A DNA stretch of 64,000 nt from Powellomyces hirtus. Lineage: Eukaryota > Chytridiomycota > Chytridiomycetes > Spizellomycetales > Powellomycetaceae. Location: assembly GCA_025526995.1 (NCBI GenBank), contig JAHLKG010000015.1, forward strand, positions 434,001 to 498,000, in the 5' to 3' direction. The position numbers were made by a program, and so were the translations under genes. This document shows, in pieces, positions 1-12,758 of the stretch; the stretch's first letter is position 1; the number at the start of each line of letters is the position of its first letter. Below the pieces are notes generated by a model. The model ran no database searches and had not been told where the DNA came from. It saw only the letters and a program-made list of their open reading frames with translations.

Positions 1-172
1 GGGACAACCACACGTTCAATGTATGAGAGATTTGATTTGGGCGTCGATGATTAGCATGCAATTTGGGAGACGCAAGAGAGAATGGTACCAGGCCGCATAG
101 GCTACAATACGGAGAATGAGATGTGGGGAGGACAAGTCTAGCCGTAGTTGGTACTATCGAAACCAGTCCTCT

Positions 173-3100
173 TTACCCCGTGCCCAGCGCCCGTGAGGGT
201 GTGTAAGCTCGGGCGAAATCCACTACGACTTCTAAACCTATTCCGGAATACACTTCCCTCAACTCAACGTCCAATTCTGGCAATTCTTCTCGGTGGGCTG
301 TGCGTATTCCAGCCGTGAAGCGGGACGGTGACACATCTCCGTCAATTTCGCAAAAGGCCAGAATTCGATCTTGCAGGGTCTCCAAACGGGTGCGAATGGC
401 GCCATACCGGAGCTCCACCACTTCCATTCCGAACGGTTTGTACGTCGACAGCCATATTCGGTCTCGGTGGTATCGCCAGAGAGTGTCCACCGATTGGCGC
501 AGATTCTGCACCGTTCCGCGTGCGAGTTCAAAGAGCTGGCGATTCGGGTCATCGGATTTGTAGGCCGCAACGAGGCGGTCCCTGAGCCCACATTTTATTG
601 TCAAGGTCTCAGCAATCAAAGCTGGGAAAGTGAGCCGTCCATTGAGCGGGTATAAGCTAACAGTCTCTTCGGACGTCGCGGCGCGTAGATAGGTTGCGAT
701 CTGAATGCAGCCAAGTCAGTGCCTGTGCTGTGGGGGAAAAATCCATGCCAGCCCGCATCGAGCGCTCGCACCTGCTCGTAATGTGCTTCCAGATTCATGT
801 CTTGATATTGTGGAGAGAGAAAGCCGTAGAATGGATCATTCCACAAAATCCATTTGGACACGTTGGGCTATCAAAATACGAATCCAATTTAGATGCCAAA
901 CATCACTTGACGCATGCTTTTGGTTGATCCACATACCGGGAAGCGCGTTTTATCCATGGACTCAAGTGGGACATCAATTTTAGATGCGTAAATCTGCAAT
1001 AGTACCAGAGGCTTTAGCAACACACTTCGTCAACATGAGAATGTTTGGCAAAACTATACCCAGTCATCAAGATTGCCCCCGCAGATACCAGCGAAATTAT
1101 TCCGCAGTAAATTCCAGTCCACATCGGGCTCTGAAGTATAGCAGTGCTCGGCGTAATAAACGAAGCCTGGCAGCGCCGACATGATGTCGCATTCGTTGCC
1201 ATCGTCACCCCTATACCCGACATCCATGGTGAGCACAACTCATCAGTTGCACCTAGCCATCAGGCAACGTAGCCATGTCACTTACCAGGTAGTGACAAAG
1301 ACGTTCTTCACTTTGCCTCGTTTACACGCTTTCAGACATGCATCAGACGCAGCGATGGTGAATGGGAGGGCACTGAAGAAACGATTCCATGACCTAGACG
1401 ATCGTGTAAGTTGCCGAGAGCACTATAGCTACATGTTCGGCAAACCCATCCTACCATATGCCGCCGGCGACCTGGTGGTGACACAAAGCGTCAAAGACAG
1501 TCCAACCTGTGAAGTGAAAGGCACAGCTCTGATGCGCTTACCCATGGCTCAAAACCAAGGTCTCTATGTTGTTGTATTTTCCGCGAATATGCATCCACGT
1601 TGGTATGGTAGTAGTCCCAATAAACCAGATTGAGATCTTCAGGCATATTGTGCTTCATTTCTTGTGGGAGGTCGGAGGTTTCATAGTAACTCTGTAAAGA
1701 CGAGTTTTTGGCAGCTAAGCACCATTATAAGTTGAGGCATTCCACAGCATGTGTTCATGCGTAAATTGACATACCTAATGTAAACAACACTGGTCCAGGG
1801 CAAGACAACAATCGTTAGCCAACAAAGAGCAAAGAAAGTACACAAAACGGCGGGATCTACGTACTATCTGACCACACCATCGGCTGCAGGCCACGGTCCT
1901 TGCAGATCTTCTCGACTCTCTGCAGATGGGCTAAGAAAACCTCGCTGCTATCTTTGTCGCCAAAGATTTGCCGGTATCTTCCCTCGCCAACACCGTGCGC
2001 CTGTTGCGTGGCCTTGAGTAACGATGGACAGTATGCGCTCAGTGAAGCACCGCTCACCTCGTCCATGCCAATATGTATACGCTTCGATTTCAATGGTGCA
2101 CTTGCAGCATCAATCATCTTTTCGATGAGTTGATAAGTCTCCTCAGAACCGGCAAGGATGACTTCTGTGGTACTATTGTGGGAATGTGAGCACGACAACT
2201 GCTCACGGATGGCGATGATGCAATTCTGCTCACTCTCTCACTCCTGCAAACCGCGGCCATTGCAGAATTTGACCGAGATGACCTAGTGTTTGAATGCAGG
2301 GAAACACCTGATTGTACCAAATCATCAATCAACATTATTCAATATGGGAGCTTCACATGACGACGGCGTCTTTGCCCTACCTCGATTCCAAAACTAGCCG
2401 CGTAAGTGTCGATGTATGTCATCTCCTCCTGCGAGAATTGCCCTGCGATGAACTATGTGTCAGGCAACGAGGGACGTGCGGAAAGAGAAGAACAGAAGCG
2501 AACCTCGCAGGTATCCGAAGAATGGCTCGTCAGGAACCTGATAACAAAAGATCCTGAGCATCAATTTCTGACACGTGGTCGCCCTTCAATCGTCCTTACG
2601 GTGAACGTATCCTCGGTATATAACTGGAACGTGTTCATGCCAAGCAGCGCACACGTCCGTAGCATATATAGCACCGTTTCGACGCTAAGAACCGCACATC
2701 GGCTGCAATCAAGCATCACTCTGGATGGATTGGAAGGTAAGCCGACAGATGCCAAAATGTTATTCTCGCGGTTCATGGCACGAACCCGAGTGATTCGAAT
2801 TGCGCGCACTCCTCCCATGACATCCGCATGGCGAGTTCGTCTGCGCCAAAGAGGTCGAACAGAACACCCATCATGCGTCCCATTGCTCGGAATGCTGCAA
2901 TTCATTTGTTTAGGAAACCATAATGCTAATCATCTTAGGATCACGCTGTCCAACCTTCGCATGTTCGCTTATAGGTAACGTGTATGACAAACTTCTCTCC
3001 TTCTGGTATCTGGCAATGATGCGCGTGGGACGGACGAACAAACACGGCGCCGTCCTGCAACTGTTCATCGCATCGAAAGCTAACAAAACACGGGGAAGCC

Positions 3101-3496
3101 ATATATGTCAGAAGACCGTGTGAGAATTTGCAACCGCATGGACCTCAAGGCTTACTGGACGGGCACGCGTTCAGCATCTTCTATCTGGTTCATGTTGTCT
3201 TCCGTCATGAAGTTTTTATGGACTGCATGCTGGGCAATTTCGTTCAACCCCGCGGAGATGTCTGGCGGGTATACTTCTGCGACCAGGACCATAGGCAAGA
3301 GCGATCGTCTGCGAGGTCCAGCGGGGCTCTGTTTCATTCCCTCCCCATCCATCGACTCGGCCGAGTCGAACGGGACCGACGACGGCGCGTCGGGTAACGT
3401 TGTCAGATCATCAAAGCTTAACGTAGGTGTCATTACATCCGAGGGCGTCTGGAGGTCCCAGACCGTGGTTAGATTTCTTGGCTTCACGTCGTCCAT
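173..3496 (-). CDS. GH20 beta-N-acetylhexosaminidase (GcnA/hexosaminidase-D type), 17 exons
   Basis: Retaining exo-beta-N-acetylhexosaminidase of family GH20, predicted to remove terminal GlcNAc/GalNAc from glycans or chitin oligomers. Spliced exons run 3496-3156, 3079-2955, 2894-2786, 2720-2600, 2537-2504, 2442-2381, 2307-2234, 2172-2058, 2000-1865, 1789-1775, 1714-1542, 1471-1455, 1393-1286, 1210-1060, 993-937, 867-772 and 700-173. They total 2262 nt (753 aa) in one frame. Visible family landmarks are MLDCSR, LYTEDTF, FFGYLRGQFS, TLGHLGQILQWPR, the catalytic HIGMDE (Asp326-Glu327), GVGEGRY, PMVWSDM, GDDGNECD and TLTIKCGLRDRL. There is no signal peptide, so it is probably cytosolic or nucleocytoplasmic like hexosaminidase D. 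Exons 10 and 12 are microexons of 15 and 17 nt. The start is the first ATG in the open frame. A further 5' exon (ATG at 3675, donor GTAAGA at 3516) is possible but would need a 35-nt intron. Head-to-head with MORN3. Confidence 0.9.
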
Positions 3497-4012
3497 GAAG
3501 CTTTCTTAGGTCTTACGTGTCCAACGTGCTCGTCTCCACTAATGTGAGTGCCGGTCGTTAGTAGCCTTGCGGCCGAGTCGGGAATTCCCATGGCCGGCGT
3601 CAAGTCTTCGGTCGACATGAGCACTATAGATTCCTGACTGGACGCATCCATGAGATCATTTTGCACGTCGCCCATCGACTTTTGCTGTGTTGGATTTAAG
3701 TTGGGGTAATGACTGCTACTTGTTTCCCGTGGAACGTGCTCAGGGGAACTTCCGGCGGGTTCTGACAAAACGCGGAGGCTTCCTGCGCCGGTCGGTAACG
3801 ATTGACGGCGTCATTGCGCGTCGTGTGGCTTTTGCGGTGGGTGAGGTAAGCGTGGCCGACCGCTCTCCGACGATTGCTTTACCAGATCCAAATCATGGAT
3901 TGAGTGCCCCCTTTTCATACCATGGCTTTAGGTCAGCAGTCTCCAATCATCATTTCAATCCCGGGAAAAAGAAGCAGGGTGGCTGTAGAAGTGAACTCAT
4001 CAAATCGACGAC
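3497..4012. promoter_or_regulatory. Divergent intergenic region between the GH20 gene and MORN3
   Basis: About 0.5 kb lies between two start codons that point outward, so it should hold both promoters. The minus-strand frame 3675-3517 is open, acidic and ends at a good donor (GTAAGA). It could be an extra first exon of the hexosaminidase. No TATA box stands out. Confidence 0.5.
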
Positions 4013-5136
4013 ATGTCAACAACATCCAGCACTCCGCTACCGGGCCGATCACCTACTCGGCGCACATTCGCCATCGCTCGTCATGCCGACATAGTGAACG
4101 TACCAAAATGGAAGCAAAAGGAGGTTGCATCTCTGCGGAATGGTGTCCGAGCCACAGTGTACATGACCAACGGCGACCGGTATATAGGCGAGTGGAAGGC
4201 TGGAATGAAGGATGGTAAGGGCCTGATTTTGATGCTGTGCTTACGCCCGAGATCATTCCTAAAGTTGTCTTTGTCTTTGAAGGAAATGGAACATATCACT
4301 ACGCGAGCACCGGAGCCGTTTACCAAGGCGAATGGGCAGGGGACATGCGCTCCGGGTACGGAACCTACTCCATTCCCATCAGCCCCAACGCCGAGTCGAC
4401 CGACGCCGCCAAGAAATCCCAAGAGCCACTCCTCCCGTCCCTGCCCGCTCTCAAAAAAGCCGCAGGCACCGCGCCCGCCAAAAAAAGGGTCTCGGCCGAC
4501 ATCGCACTCCGAAAAGTGTACGCGGGCGAATGGCGGTACGATCTCCGCCACGGTCGCGGGACCTGCTTCTACGACGACGGAAGCATGTATGACGGGATGT
4601 GGGAGGGGGATGTCAGGGAGGGCTGGGGTCGCTTGCAGTTTGCGTCAGATAAGAGCATTTATGAGGGCGAGTGGCATCAAGGACTTCGGCATGGCCAAGG
4701 TGTGCTGCTCTTGACGAACGGCGATCGATACGAGGGCACATATCTGAATGATATGAAGGAAGGGCCGGGGAGATTCATTTATCGCCAGAAAAGACAGTGT
4801 TATGAGGGAGAGTGGGCCTTGGATATGCCGAAGTGCGGCACGCTGACAGACTTACCGCCGTTGGCGGGACAAGAGGGCAAAGGACCGGCAGCGCGACATT
4901 GGTGGCCCATTCCTAAGGTGACTGCCTGCGGCGTGCGAAAACCTCTCTTCAATGCATTTAACAGTTTCTTTCTTCCAATGCAGCTGACTCTCGTGAATCC
5001 AAGCGCCGTGCTGCGCACCGAACGGGAAGCAATTCTGCAAGATCGTTTGCGAAGGGTGGTAAACGCGGAAGAGGAATCTTCTGAAGACGACGCAGAAAGC
5101 GAAACAGAAGAGTCACCGTCGGCGGCTCACCGATGA
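4013..5136 (+). CDS. MORN3: MORN-repeat protein, MORN3 orthologue (axoneme-associated)
   Basis: Three exons (4013-4214, 4283-4917, 4984-5136) total 990 nt and encode 329 aa. The protein has about seven MORN repeats of the form Y.GEW..G..HG.G. Examples are DRYIGEWKAGMKDG, AVYQGEWAGDMRSGYG, KVYAGEWRYDLRHGRG, SMYDGMWEGDVREGWG, SIYEGEWHQGLRHGQG and DRYEGTYLNDMKEGPG. After the repeats come the MORN3-specific CYEGEWALDMPKCGTL and WPIPKLTLVNPSAVL, which align with the end of animal MORN3. Animal MORN3 is linked to sperm and cilia, which fits a flagellated fungus. Odd points are a roughly 40-residue Lys/Pro/Ser-rich insert between repeats 2 and 3 and an acidic C-terminus. The second intron (4918-4983, 66 nt) is in frame and stop-free, so naive translation reads through it. 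Divergent from the GH20 gene. Confidence 0.9.
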
Positions 5137-5280
5137 TGAATACCAGGGGCACGCGCAATGCATCATTTATATCGGAAAACTGATATCCTCGTAACAGTTA
5201 TTTTTATGAATGATGGCTCTTCCCCATTCTAGTGACATGGAACATGAAATGCATTTGAAGAAAGATTACATCTAATTCTT

Positions 5281-8200
5281 TTACGCCGCACTGACTTTGG
5301 ATAGTCGTTCCCGCAGTACACTCAAGAATTGGTGGTAAGAGTAGCTCGCGTCGATCCTGTCCTCAATCAGCTGTGACAAAAACTGCATTCGGAAACTGGG
5401 CTCCCCGTCTTCCTTCACAACATACAAATGGGGGTACGTTGTCATCATCTGTAGCCGTACTTCCCGGACCTTTCCGATTATGTTGTTGACTCTGACACTG
5501 AAATCGTTCTGAAGTGTTGGCAAGGTGGTCTGGAGAGAAAATGCGGGTGATGAGATATTCGGAAACCTTTCATTGTCTGTACTGTGCACATGCGTATTCA
5601 AGGGCGTACCTTTCCAACTTGAATGGCATCGTAGGACGGCTTGTCAAACAGGTTGTGAATCAACTCTGGGGCAACGCCTCGGCTGACCCACATGTACATC
5701 TCGAGGCCATTCTCGAGGAGGTAGAGTCCATGTCGCTCGAGCTTTTCGCTGCTCAGGTTCATCGATGTGGGATATACAATTTTTCCATCTGCGCCCGGAA
5801 GACCAGCCTAACATATATCGATTAGCACAAACAACAGAAAAAAAAATTGGCAAATGCTGTTGCTCATACCTGTGGTTCCAGAGTGTGCAATGCCCAGAAT
5901 CGCGGATGAATCTGAGCGATGGACAGCTCGGGTGGGAGTACGTACAGCATTGCCATCAGGAATGCGCGAAGATCACTAGGAACAGTACTTGTGGCACGGA
6001 AGGCGGCCTAGAAAGATAAAGATTGTGTTGGGTGCTGTGATCTGTTGATAGATTTCAAGCTAGTTTTACATACATTCTTCAAGAGACCAAGCACAAAGAG
6101 AGGCAGCAGCTTCAGGTTGTCAGGCACCAGGAGTTGCACTGCCTGACCTGATGAGGTGAAGGCCGATTTGTAGGCGCCAAGAATGTCGTCAAGTTTGTAC
6201 ATCAGAGCATCGCGAGCATCTTCGATTTTCGATGAAAGGGCGCGTTCAATAGCTGATGATGGTTTGAAGATCGACGTTAGCTTTGGAAACTTCCGAGGTT
6301 GCCTTCACCCATCACGAACCTTTCTTCGACAGCAACGACGCAAGGGCGAACTGGTCGGTTGCGGAAAATACGTCAGCAAGGTTGTTGGTCACGGGAACAG
6401 CCAGAGTGATGACACGGATGCGTCGTTCCCCTAATGCACGAGAAGAATGATAAGCACCTCACCCTCACCAAAAAGAAAATGGTTCGACCCCCGCTTTACC
6501 TGTACTGCTGGTGTGTAGCAGAGCCGTCTGGAAGCACGCGAGCGAGGTCGTCAGATTCTCCGTCAAGGCCATTTCAACCGCATAGGAGTTGTCCGGGCTG
6601 ACATTTGGCAGTGATAGGAGGTCGGTGGACCGCAAGAAAAAGTTGCCGTGGAACGATGTCATGCGGATTCCTTTGGACGCACGGACACGCATGACAGCCT
6701 CTAATCCGATGGGTCGCGAGAGGAAATGTGAGAACTCATGGGCGAATTTCATCGCATCCTCGGACCGTCCGGCATTGAAGCCGGGGTAATAGTATACGGA
6801 TCCTCCCGTAAACTTTGCGCAACCACCTAGATTGTGTAATAGTAAGCACGTGACAAATCGCACCGACTGTCAAGTGCACTTACTCAGCGTTGCCACGTCC
6901 GCGTATTGGGAGCTGAAGAGGAACACATCCATGCTGACTTGTGTGGGAGAGCATGACACAGCCATATTCTTGTAGAAACCAGATTGTGGTTGCAGAAGGG
7001 AAATCTCCTGAGTTGGGGAAAAGGCGGGATACGTCAGACACGCTGCATGTCAGGCTGATCAGACTTGCAGGGAACCTTACCTTGGGCGTTCCCAGGAGCT
7101 TTGGATCGTCTCTCGGCTTCAGAGCACCCTCACTTTGATTTGGCAAACTAGATTGAAGAATGATGATCTTTCCTCCAATTGCGCTCTAGTAGGAGGAAGA
7201 GTGTCGTTAGGTCAAATGAAGTTGACTATGACCAAATCAAGCATCTCACGTACAATCATCTTGTGTGCTGCTTGTACAGCTCGTCCCAACACATTGCCAA
7301 CGTTCTGAGTGTTCTTGAACATGTCAGCAAGGCGTTGCAGGAGAGCCTCAATCAAAGACCGTGACTCAGTCAAGGAGACCAGCAGATCGTATGGCATCGG
7401 CAAGAACGTGTCGTCAAGGTCGGATACCACCAGCATTTGAGGTTCTGATACGTTGGGCTACATGGTGATGCAAGGTAAATAAGTCCTTGCTCCTTGATGA
7501 CCACGTTTGATCCAAAATTGCGCACACTCAGATTGTAGAAGTGCAGAGCACTATCAACGGTTATGAATCCAACTTTGGTCCGGTTGTCAGTGTTAGGTAT
7601 GGTGTCGAGGGTATCCAAGATGGTCCTCGCAGCGGTTGCAAGCATTCCGGATTGTACGGCTGAATGCGAAACGTCGATAATGAAGAGGAACACCACCGGT
7701 TGTGGTGGGCGAACCTACGAGTGACCAGATTTAGGAATGGTGATAGCATAGACTCCACATCCAAAGCACTTACCATGTATTCCTGAGGTGCCACAAACTC
7801 AACAACGGCGTGCGTCAATTCTGGTCGCGTCATGCGATCCACATGTGCTCTTGTATCCGGATCCCAATCAAAGAATGTAGGCACTAGTGACGTAGATAAG
7901 ATCAACACCGATATTTATACGCACTTCCAGCGAATTGGAAAGCCGCTTTACCTTCATTTGTGAGGAAGCACAAGTTACACTTCCATCGCGATCCTTGCTC
8001 GACAAACTGGACCCATGGGTTGATATACGTGCGGCAACGCCGGCAACGCACAATTTGCGGTGGATTGATCAAAGGAACTGGATCCTAATGTGCGGGTCAG
8101 TACTTTGACAAAGGCATGTGGTGAATCATTTCCATGTGTTACCTCTCCAGCAAGAATGTGTCGATACGGGGTAACCAGAAGACCGAAGGGAATGCTGCAT

Positions 8201-9649
8201 TTGTTCATAAGAGTCATTGTTTGCGGAATGGCGTTCATGGTGCATCGTTTATATTTGGGATCGGCATTTGACTCGGGATGTTGCGATACAGACGACTAAG
8301 AATGGCGATGTGAGATGCGACGGGCAAAACATGATTGGCACAGGAAGTGAGCCAATCTTACCTGCGAAGATATCCATGCAGGTACTGGCGCATCAAGCTC
8401 CGCGACATTCGGTGCAAACTGCAATAAATTAACCGCTTGCGGGCCAGATGGAATCTAACAGTGTTCGCGATCAGCGTCTTGTGCGCCACGGGGCCGTCAT
8501 ACATGCACCCTACCTGATTGCCCATGTTCATCTGCCCAAAACTGCTGGCCATTTGATTCATATCCGGTTGTCCGAACTGACCACCAGGACCCGCTTGTTG
8601 CGGTTGAGCTCCCCATTGTGGGCCCTGTGGTGCCACCCCTGCTTGTGGCTGTTGTGCTCCAAAAGCGCCTCCAGGTGGAACGCCACGTCCGGGTATTCCT
8701 GGCGTGAAGAACTGCGGTGCGCCAGGCTGTCCGCCAGGCGGTCCAGGTGATGTCACACCAGTCTGCGGAGTCACTGGTCGATCTCCATATGGAGAGCCAG
8801 CAGAGAACGGGTCTACCTGTGTGGTATTGACATACGGGTCTGCTGTCGGGTATGCTCTTCTGTTTCCTCGGGAGCCTGGGGGAGCGCCACTGACTGGTGG
8901 TGGCGGTGTTCCTGAAACGGGCGGGATATAATTCGGTGGCAGTCTTGCGTGTGCCGCCATCATGGGAGAGCTAGGACCAGCCGAGCCATGGAGTGGAGGT
9001 TGTTGGAGACCAGGTACTCCAGGCCTTGGCATAGGTGCCGCCATCGGGCCGGGAGGAAATTGTCCAGCGGCACTCGGAGGACGTTGCTCCGGCATTCCGC
9101 CAAACTGTGGCGCGGCAGCTGGGGGTCGGAAGTTTCCAGGCCTAGGTTGCGGTGGACCAAAGTTTCCTCCCTGATTCGGGCCGCCTCCGCCTTGAGGAGG
9201 CATGAAATTTCCGGGCTGACCAGGGGCGAAATTTTGACCTGGTGGAGCGGCAAAGCCTCCGCCCTGGGCCGCACCAGGACTCTGTGGCACACTTCCCATC
9301 TGTCCGCCCGGGTGAGGGCGAAAGCCCTGTGGGGTGCCTACACGATTCACAGGCATATTCGGGCTGTTCATGGCTAGAATAAATTTGGGGTTAACAGACT
9401 CCACCGGGTACAACCGCACAAAACCTCCAACTATCGCAAGTAGTGAAAGATACCATTGGGTCGTCCACCGCCTTGCATCCCAAGCGGCATCTGGGGCCCT
9501 CCCGGCCCTGGAGGTCCAGGCCGAATACCGGGGCTGGGAGAACCGGGGGGCATCATCGGACGCCCTGGTTGCTGCAGCGGGGCCGGTGCGTTCAGATGGG
9601 GAGGCCGTTGCTGCATCCCAAAGTTTGGAGGAGGTTGTTGAGCCTGCAT
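5281..9649 (-). CDS. SEC24: COPII coat cargo adaptor SEC24, A/B class
   Basis: Cargo-binding subunit of the inner COPII coat at ER exit sites. Many short exons. The Pro/Gln/Gly-rich N-terminal region is in exons 9649-9454 and 9373-8514, followed by 8418-8362, 8295-8143 and 8084-7952. The order is as in SEC24: [15 protein letters not shown], then the zinc finger [11 protein letters not shown]...KCNLC (two CxxC pairs), the trunk ([52 protein letters not shown]), the beta-sandwich ([14 protein letters not shown]), the helical domain, and the gelsolin repeat ([17 protein letters not shown]). It ends at a TAA at 5281. The finger and the FLPMP trunk resemble SEC24A/B, unlike the second SEC24 at 55-59 kb. 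The start is uncertain: the ATG at 9649 opens the Pro/Gln-rich frame, but an in-frame ATG at 9761 in another frame leaves room for an upstream exon. Confidence 0.92.
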
Positions 9650-10274
9650 CCCGAGAGCGGTCTGACTGTCTGCCAAATCGCAAGAATGTCAACGACGGTA
9701 GTGTTTTGCGGAGAATGTCAAGCCTGTTCCCATCACGCGATATCTCCTCATTCGAAACCATCTCATCATCCGCGGTGCCTTGTGATTGTGGCGCTCACCT
9801 AGATGCGATAGCAGGTGGCTTTCCCAAAGAAAACGAAGCAGCGCTCGTGTACGTCCTCTGTGCTCTTCAGACTTTGATATAACAAAGCAGCTGGCCTCCG
9901 TTGAATGAGGGGTTGACAGCGGTATCAGCTAAAGCTATAACGTATCGATACTACCCGGAGAGTTTCCCGTATCGGAAAGACAGCCTCAGATGAGGGCCGA
10001 CACGAATGCAGTACCGGGCGCCTGGGTCTTTGAGAAGCGGCTTGCCTCATCGCATTGCTAGCATCTACCGCTTACTCGGGCGATTGACAATAGAAAGGGC
10101 TGGAAAGGCGCGTAGTGGGTGTCACGTGTCAGCGAACGGAGTTGAGAGAACCTCTTTGGTGAAGCTGCAAGCGTAATGGGTTGGAGAGACTGGACAACGC
10201 AAAACTATTTCCCAACAGCCGGTTTGGTGTCTGTAGCAGATGAATTGTGTATATATATGTACATGGTTCTCTTT
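9650..10274. other. Intergenic region upstream of SEC24 (A/B class)
   Basis: About 0.6 kb between the SEC24 start and the 3' end of the GT25 fusion gene, both on the minus strand. It should carry the SEC24 promoter and possibly a non-coding or short coding first exon near 9761-9660. I see no other gene or repeat. Confidence 0.4.
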
Positions 10275-12758
10275 TCAGCGCCGCGGAGGCATGGAAGAGA
10301 AAATGGTATCGTTTCTCCACGGACTTTGCACTTCGCTGCGCGCTCGCCAGTTCCTTGCCCAGGCGCGATCGGCTTCCGTGACACGGACCGGCTCCACAAC
10401 CCCTACTTCCGAGACTCCTCGGATTCCCTTCGACAAGCTCCTGCCCAGCCGCTTGAAGGGGAGCCACCATCCCTGGACCGCAAGATCGCTCGGTGTCTCT
10501 TCATCCTGATCGATGAGAGGCGGATGCATGCTGTACGCTTTCAAGATCCCAAGATTCTGTGAAAAGCATCATAGGAAGAAAGGTAACAATGTGAGATGTC
10601 ATGTCAAAGAAAAGTGAGGATCTGGACATCCTACTTACCACGAGTTCCACTATCGCATCATCACAGGCAACGTGTGGCTCGTCAAAGTACTTGAGCATCT
10701 TCTTGGCAGCTTTTTGGCTGACTGCGAACGCATGCGTGCAACTCGGGTGGGTGGCTACTGCGAGGGTATACTCTGTGCCAAAAGGGGAAGCTGTATTCGG
10801 AGTAAACGTGGCCATCCGCTCTCCGGGAGGGTTATCGCACCAGCCTAATGGTCGAAAGAAGATTAACCTCACGCGACACGATGGACGGGCCGAAAGCAAA
10901 CGAATCTTACCAAGATACAAGAGATCGGCATCGTTCGGTATCACTGAAAAGAACGGATTCCAGATCGTGGCAATTCGCTTGTCAAATATCACATCGTCCT
11001 CCAAGATCAAACTCCAGGCAAAATTCCGGTACACTATATCCTTGAAGATCCGCAACTCGCTGACTGTCAAAGCTACCTCCCCGCGGCTCAAGTGAGTGCC
11101 AAATGGGAACCAGCCCCAAAGCGGCTTTGAGTGTAGAAGATCCAGTCGATCAATCACGGCTGGCACCTGGTACGTGGACGCGGGTGTAATGTACACATCC
11201 ATATCAAGCTTGTGAAGTCTGGAAGCCATGATTTCTCGGCGATCAGCCCGTCTCGCCAGATTCACCATGTAGATTCGATCAAACCCGAGTGTGGTGTTGC
11301 CTTCTACGTGCAGCAATTCCTCCTGTGCAAACGGCATAATTGGACTTCGCGAAGATCGTCGAGGAACCTCGCTCTTGGTTACCATTGACACAAGTGATAT
11401 CACCAAAATGGCTATGCACAGGATGATTAAGCGAACAATCATGGTCTGCCGTCGAGTTTTCCACTGGGATGGCGACCGAGCCTTTCCGAGAGAGGAAATG
11501 TACGGATATGCTCTGTCGGGGTATCGCCAGTGCAGCAGAGCAGCTGATATTATCATTCCAAGCCCCGCGATCTTCATTGGCGTGACGTCCTGCGGCTTCG
11601 CAATCCATGAGATTGCGCATACTATCAACAACTGCAAGCAACACAATTGAGTTTGCGAACGAGATCGGATCAGCGTACAGGACGCACTTACTCGCGCGAT
11701 TTGAGTCTCCACAGCAAAGTGCGACGATCTAGCACTAGTAGGCACCAGCATCGCTACCACTCCGCTCGTTCCGCTGACGATGACCATTGCAATGACATGT
11801 TTGGTCCAAAAACGGGGTAACATCACATTCGTGCTTTGCAAAGCTTCCAGTACCATCCAAAGTACGCTCAAGAGAATGATTGACCACGGCTAATGGGTCG
11901 ATGAGCATTTATTTGTGAAAGAGTGAAATGATTGCCGAGAATCGCACTTACAGCAATTGAACGTATATCAGCCGTGCGCCCGCACGAGAGGCCGGTGAAA
12001 GGCACTAGCACGGCAAAGTTGATGATCAGGATCAACATGCCAAAGTAGGTCATTCGATTTGAGAGGGCTTCAGTTGACATCCATGCCACCCCGCCAATTA
12101 GGAAGATGTAGGCAAGTATGACTGGGAGATAATGGCTCATCGGATTTCGCCGCAGGTACAGGATTATGAAAGGAAGCCCTATCAGAGTGACTTGCTGAAA
12201 CGTTTCGAGTGGCAGCATCATCAAAGACCTGAAAGCAGTCTGCATCAGCAAAGATTGCTGCATGGGAAGTCTGGCGAATCAAGCTGATAAAAGCGGCGCA
12301 CCAGTAGGATATGATGGTAGTAAGGGTGGCGAGCACGACAAGTCGAATGAGCCCCCTCGTCGAGAGAGACTTGTGTGGAATCGGTGCGCAAAACACCAGA
12401 GCTGTGATGTAGAGGAATATCTGCGGGACACAAGGGTTCAGAAGTAAACTTCCGCACAATCGACTTGACGGATCATTACCTGGTGCAGTAGGGCCAAGAA
12501 GACGGCGACACTCAGCCTGTTGTGGGGCGAGGGACTATGGACACTAGAGAACATGGCTTTGGTAGAAAACAGCATCGCCGTAGTGGCTCCCACACTCCCG
12601 ACAAGTTGCAAAACGACATTTTTCCACGAGTCTGCTTTTCGCAATCCAACGACAAACTCGTTCTCGTCGTCGCTGAGGTCCGCCGCGGTCGCGACGCGGT
12701 CATATGCAGTCGAGCCTTCGTGGGTTGTGGGGAGCGTTGAGAGTTGCATTTGCACCAT
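10275..12758 (-). CDS. DMT/TPT-type transporter domain fused to GT25 glycosyltransferase
   Basis: Seven exons (12758-12480, 12420-12302, 12228-11952, 11889-11692, 11631-10911, 10844-10639, 10556-10275) sum to 2082 nt (693 aa) in one frame. Residues about 30-330 form roughly ten hydrophobic segments in the pattern of drug/metabolite or triose-phosphate-type nucleotide-sugar transporters, ending with IAGLGMIISAALLHWRY. Residues about 353-375 form one further membrane helix. Residues 408 to about 600 are GT25: FDRIYMVNLARRADRR, LILEDDVIF (Glu502-Asp-Asp) and LLYLGWCDNPPG, then KAYSMHPPLIDQDEE in the last exon. GT25 enzymes transfer galactose or other hexoses to protein or lipid acceptors. Exon 5 alone contains both the end of the transporter region and the start of GT25, so the fusion is seen directly. 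A Golgi site is inferred. Start is the first ATG; an upstream TTG in frame was ignored. Confidence 0.85.
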
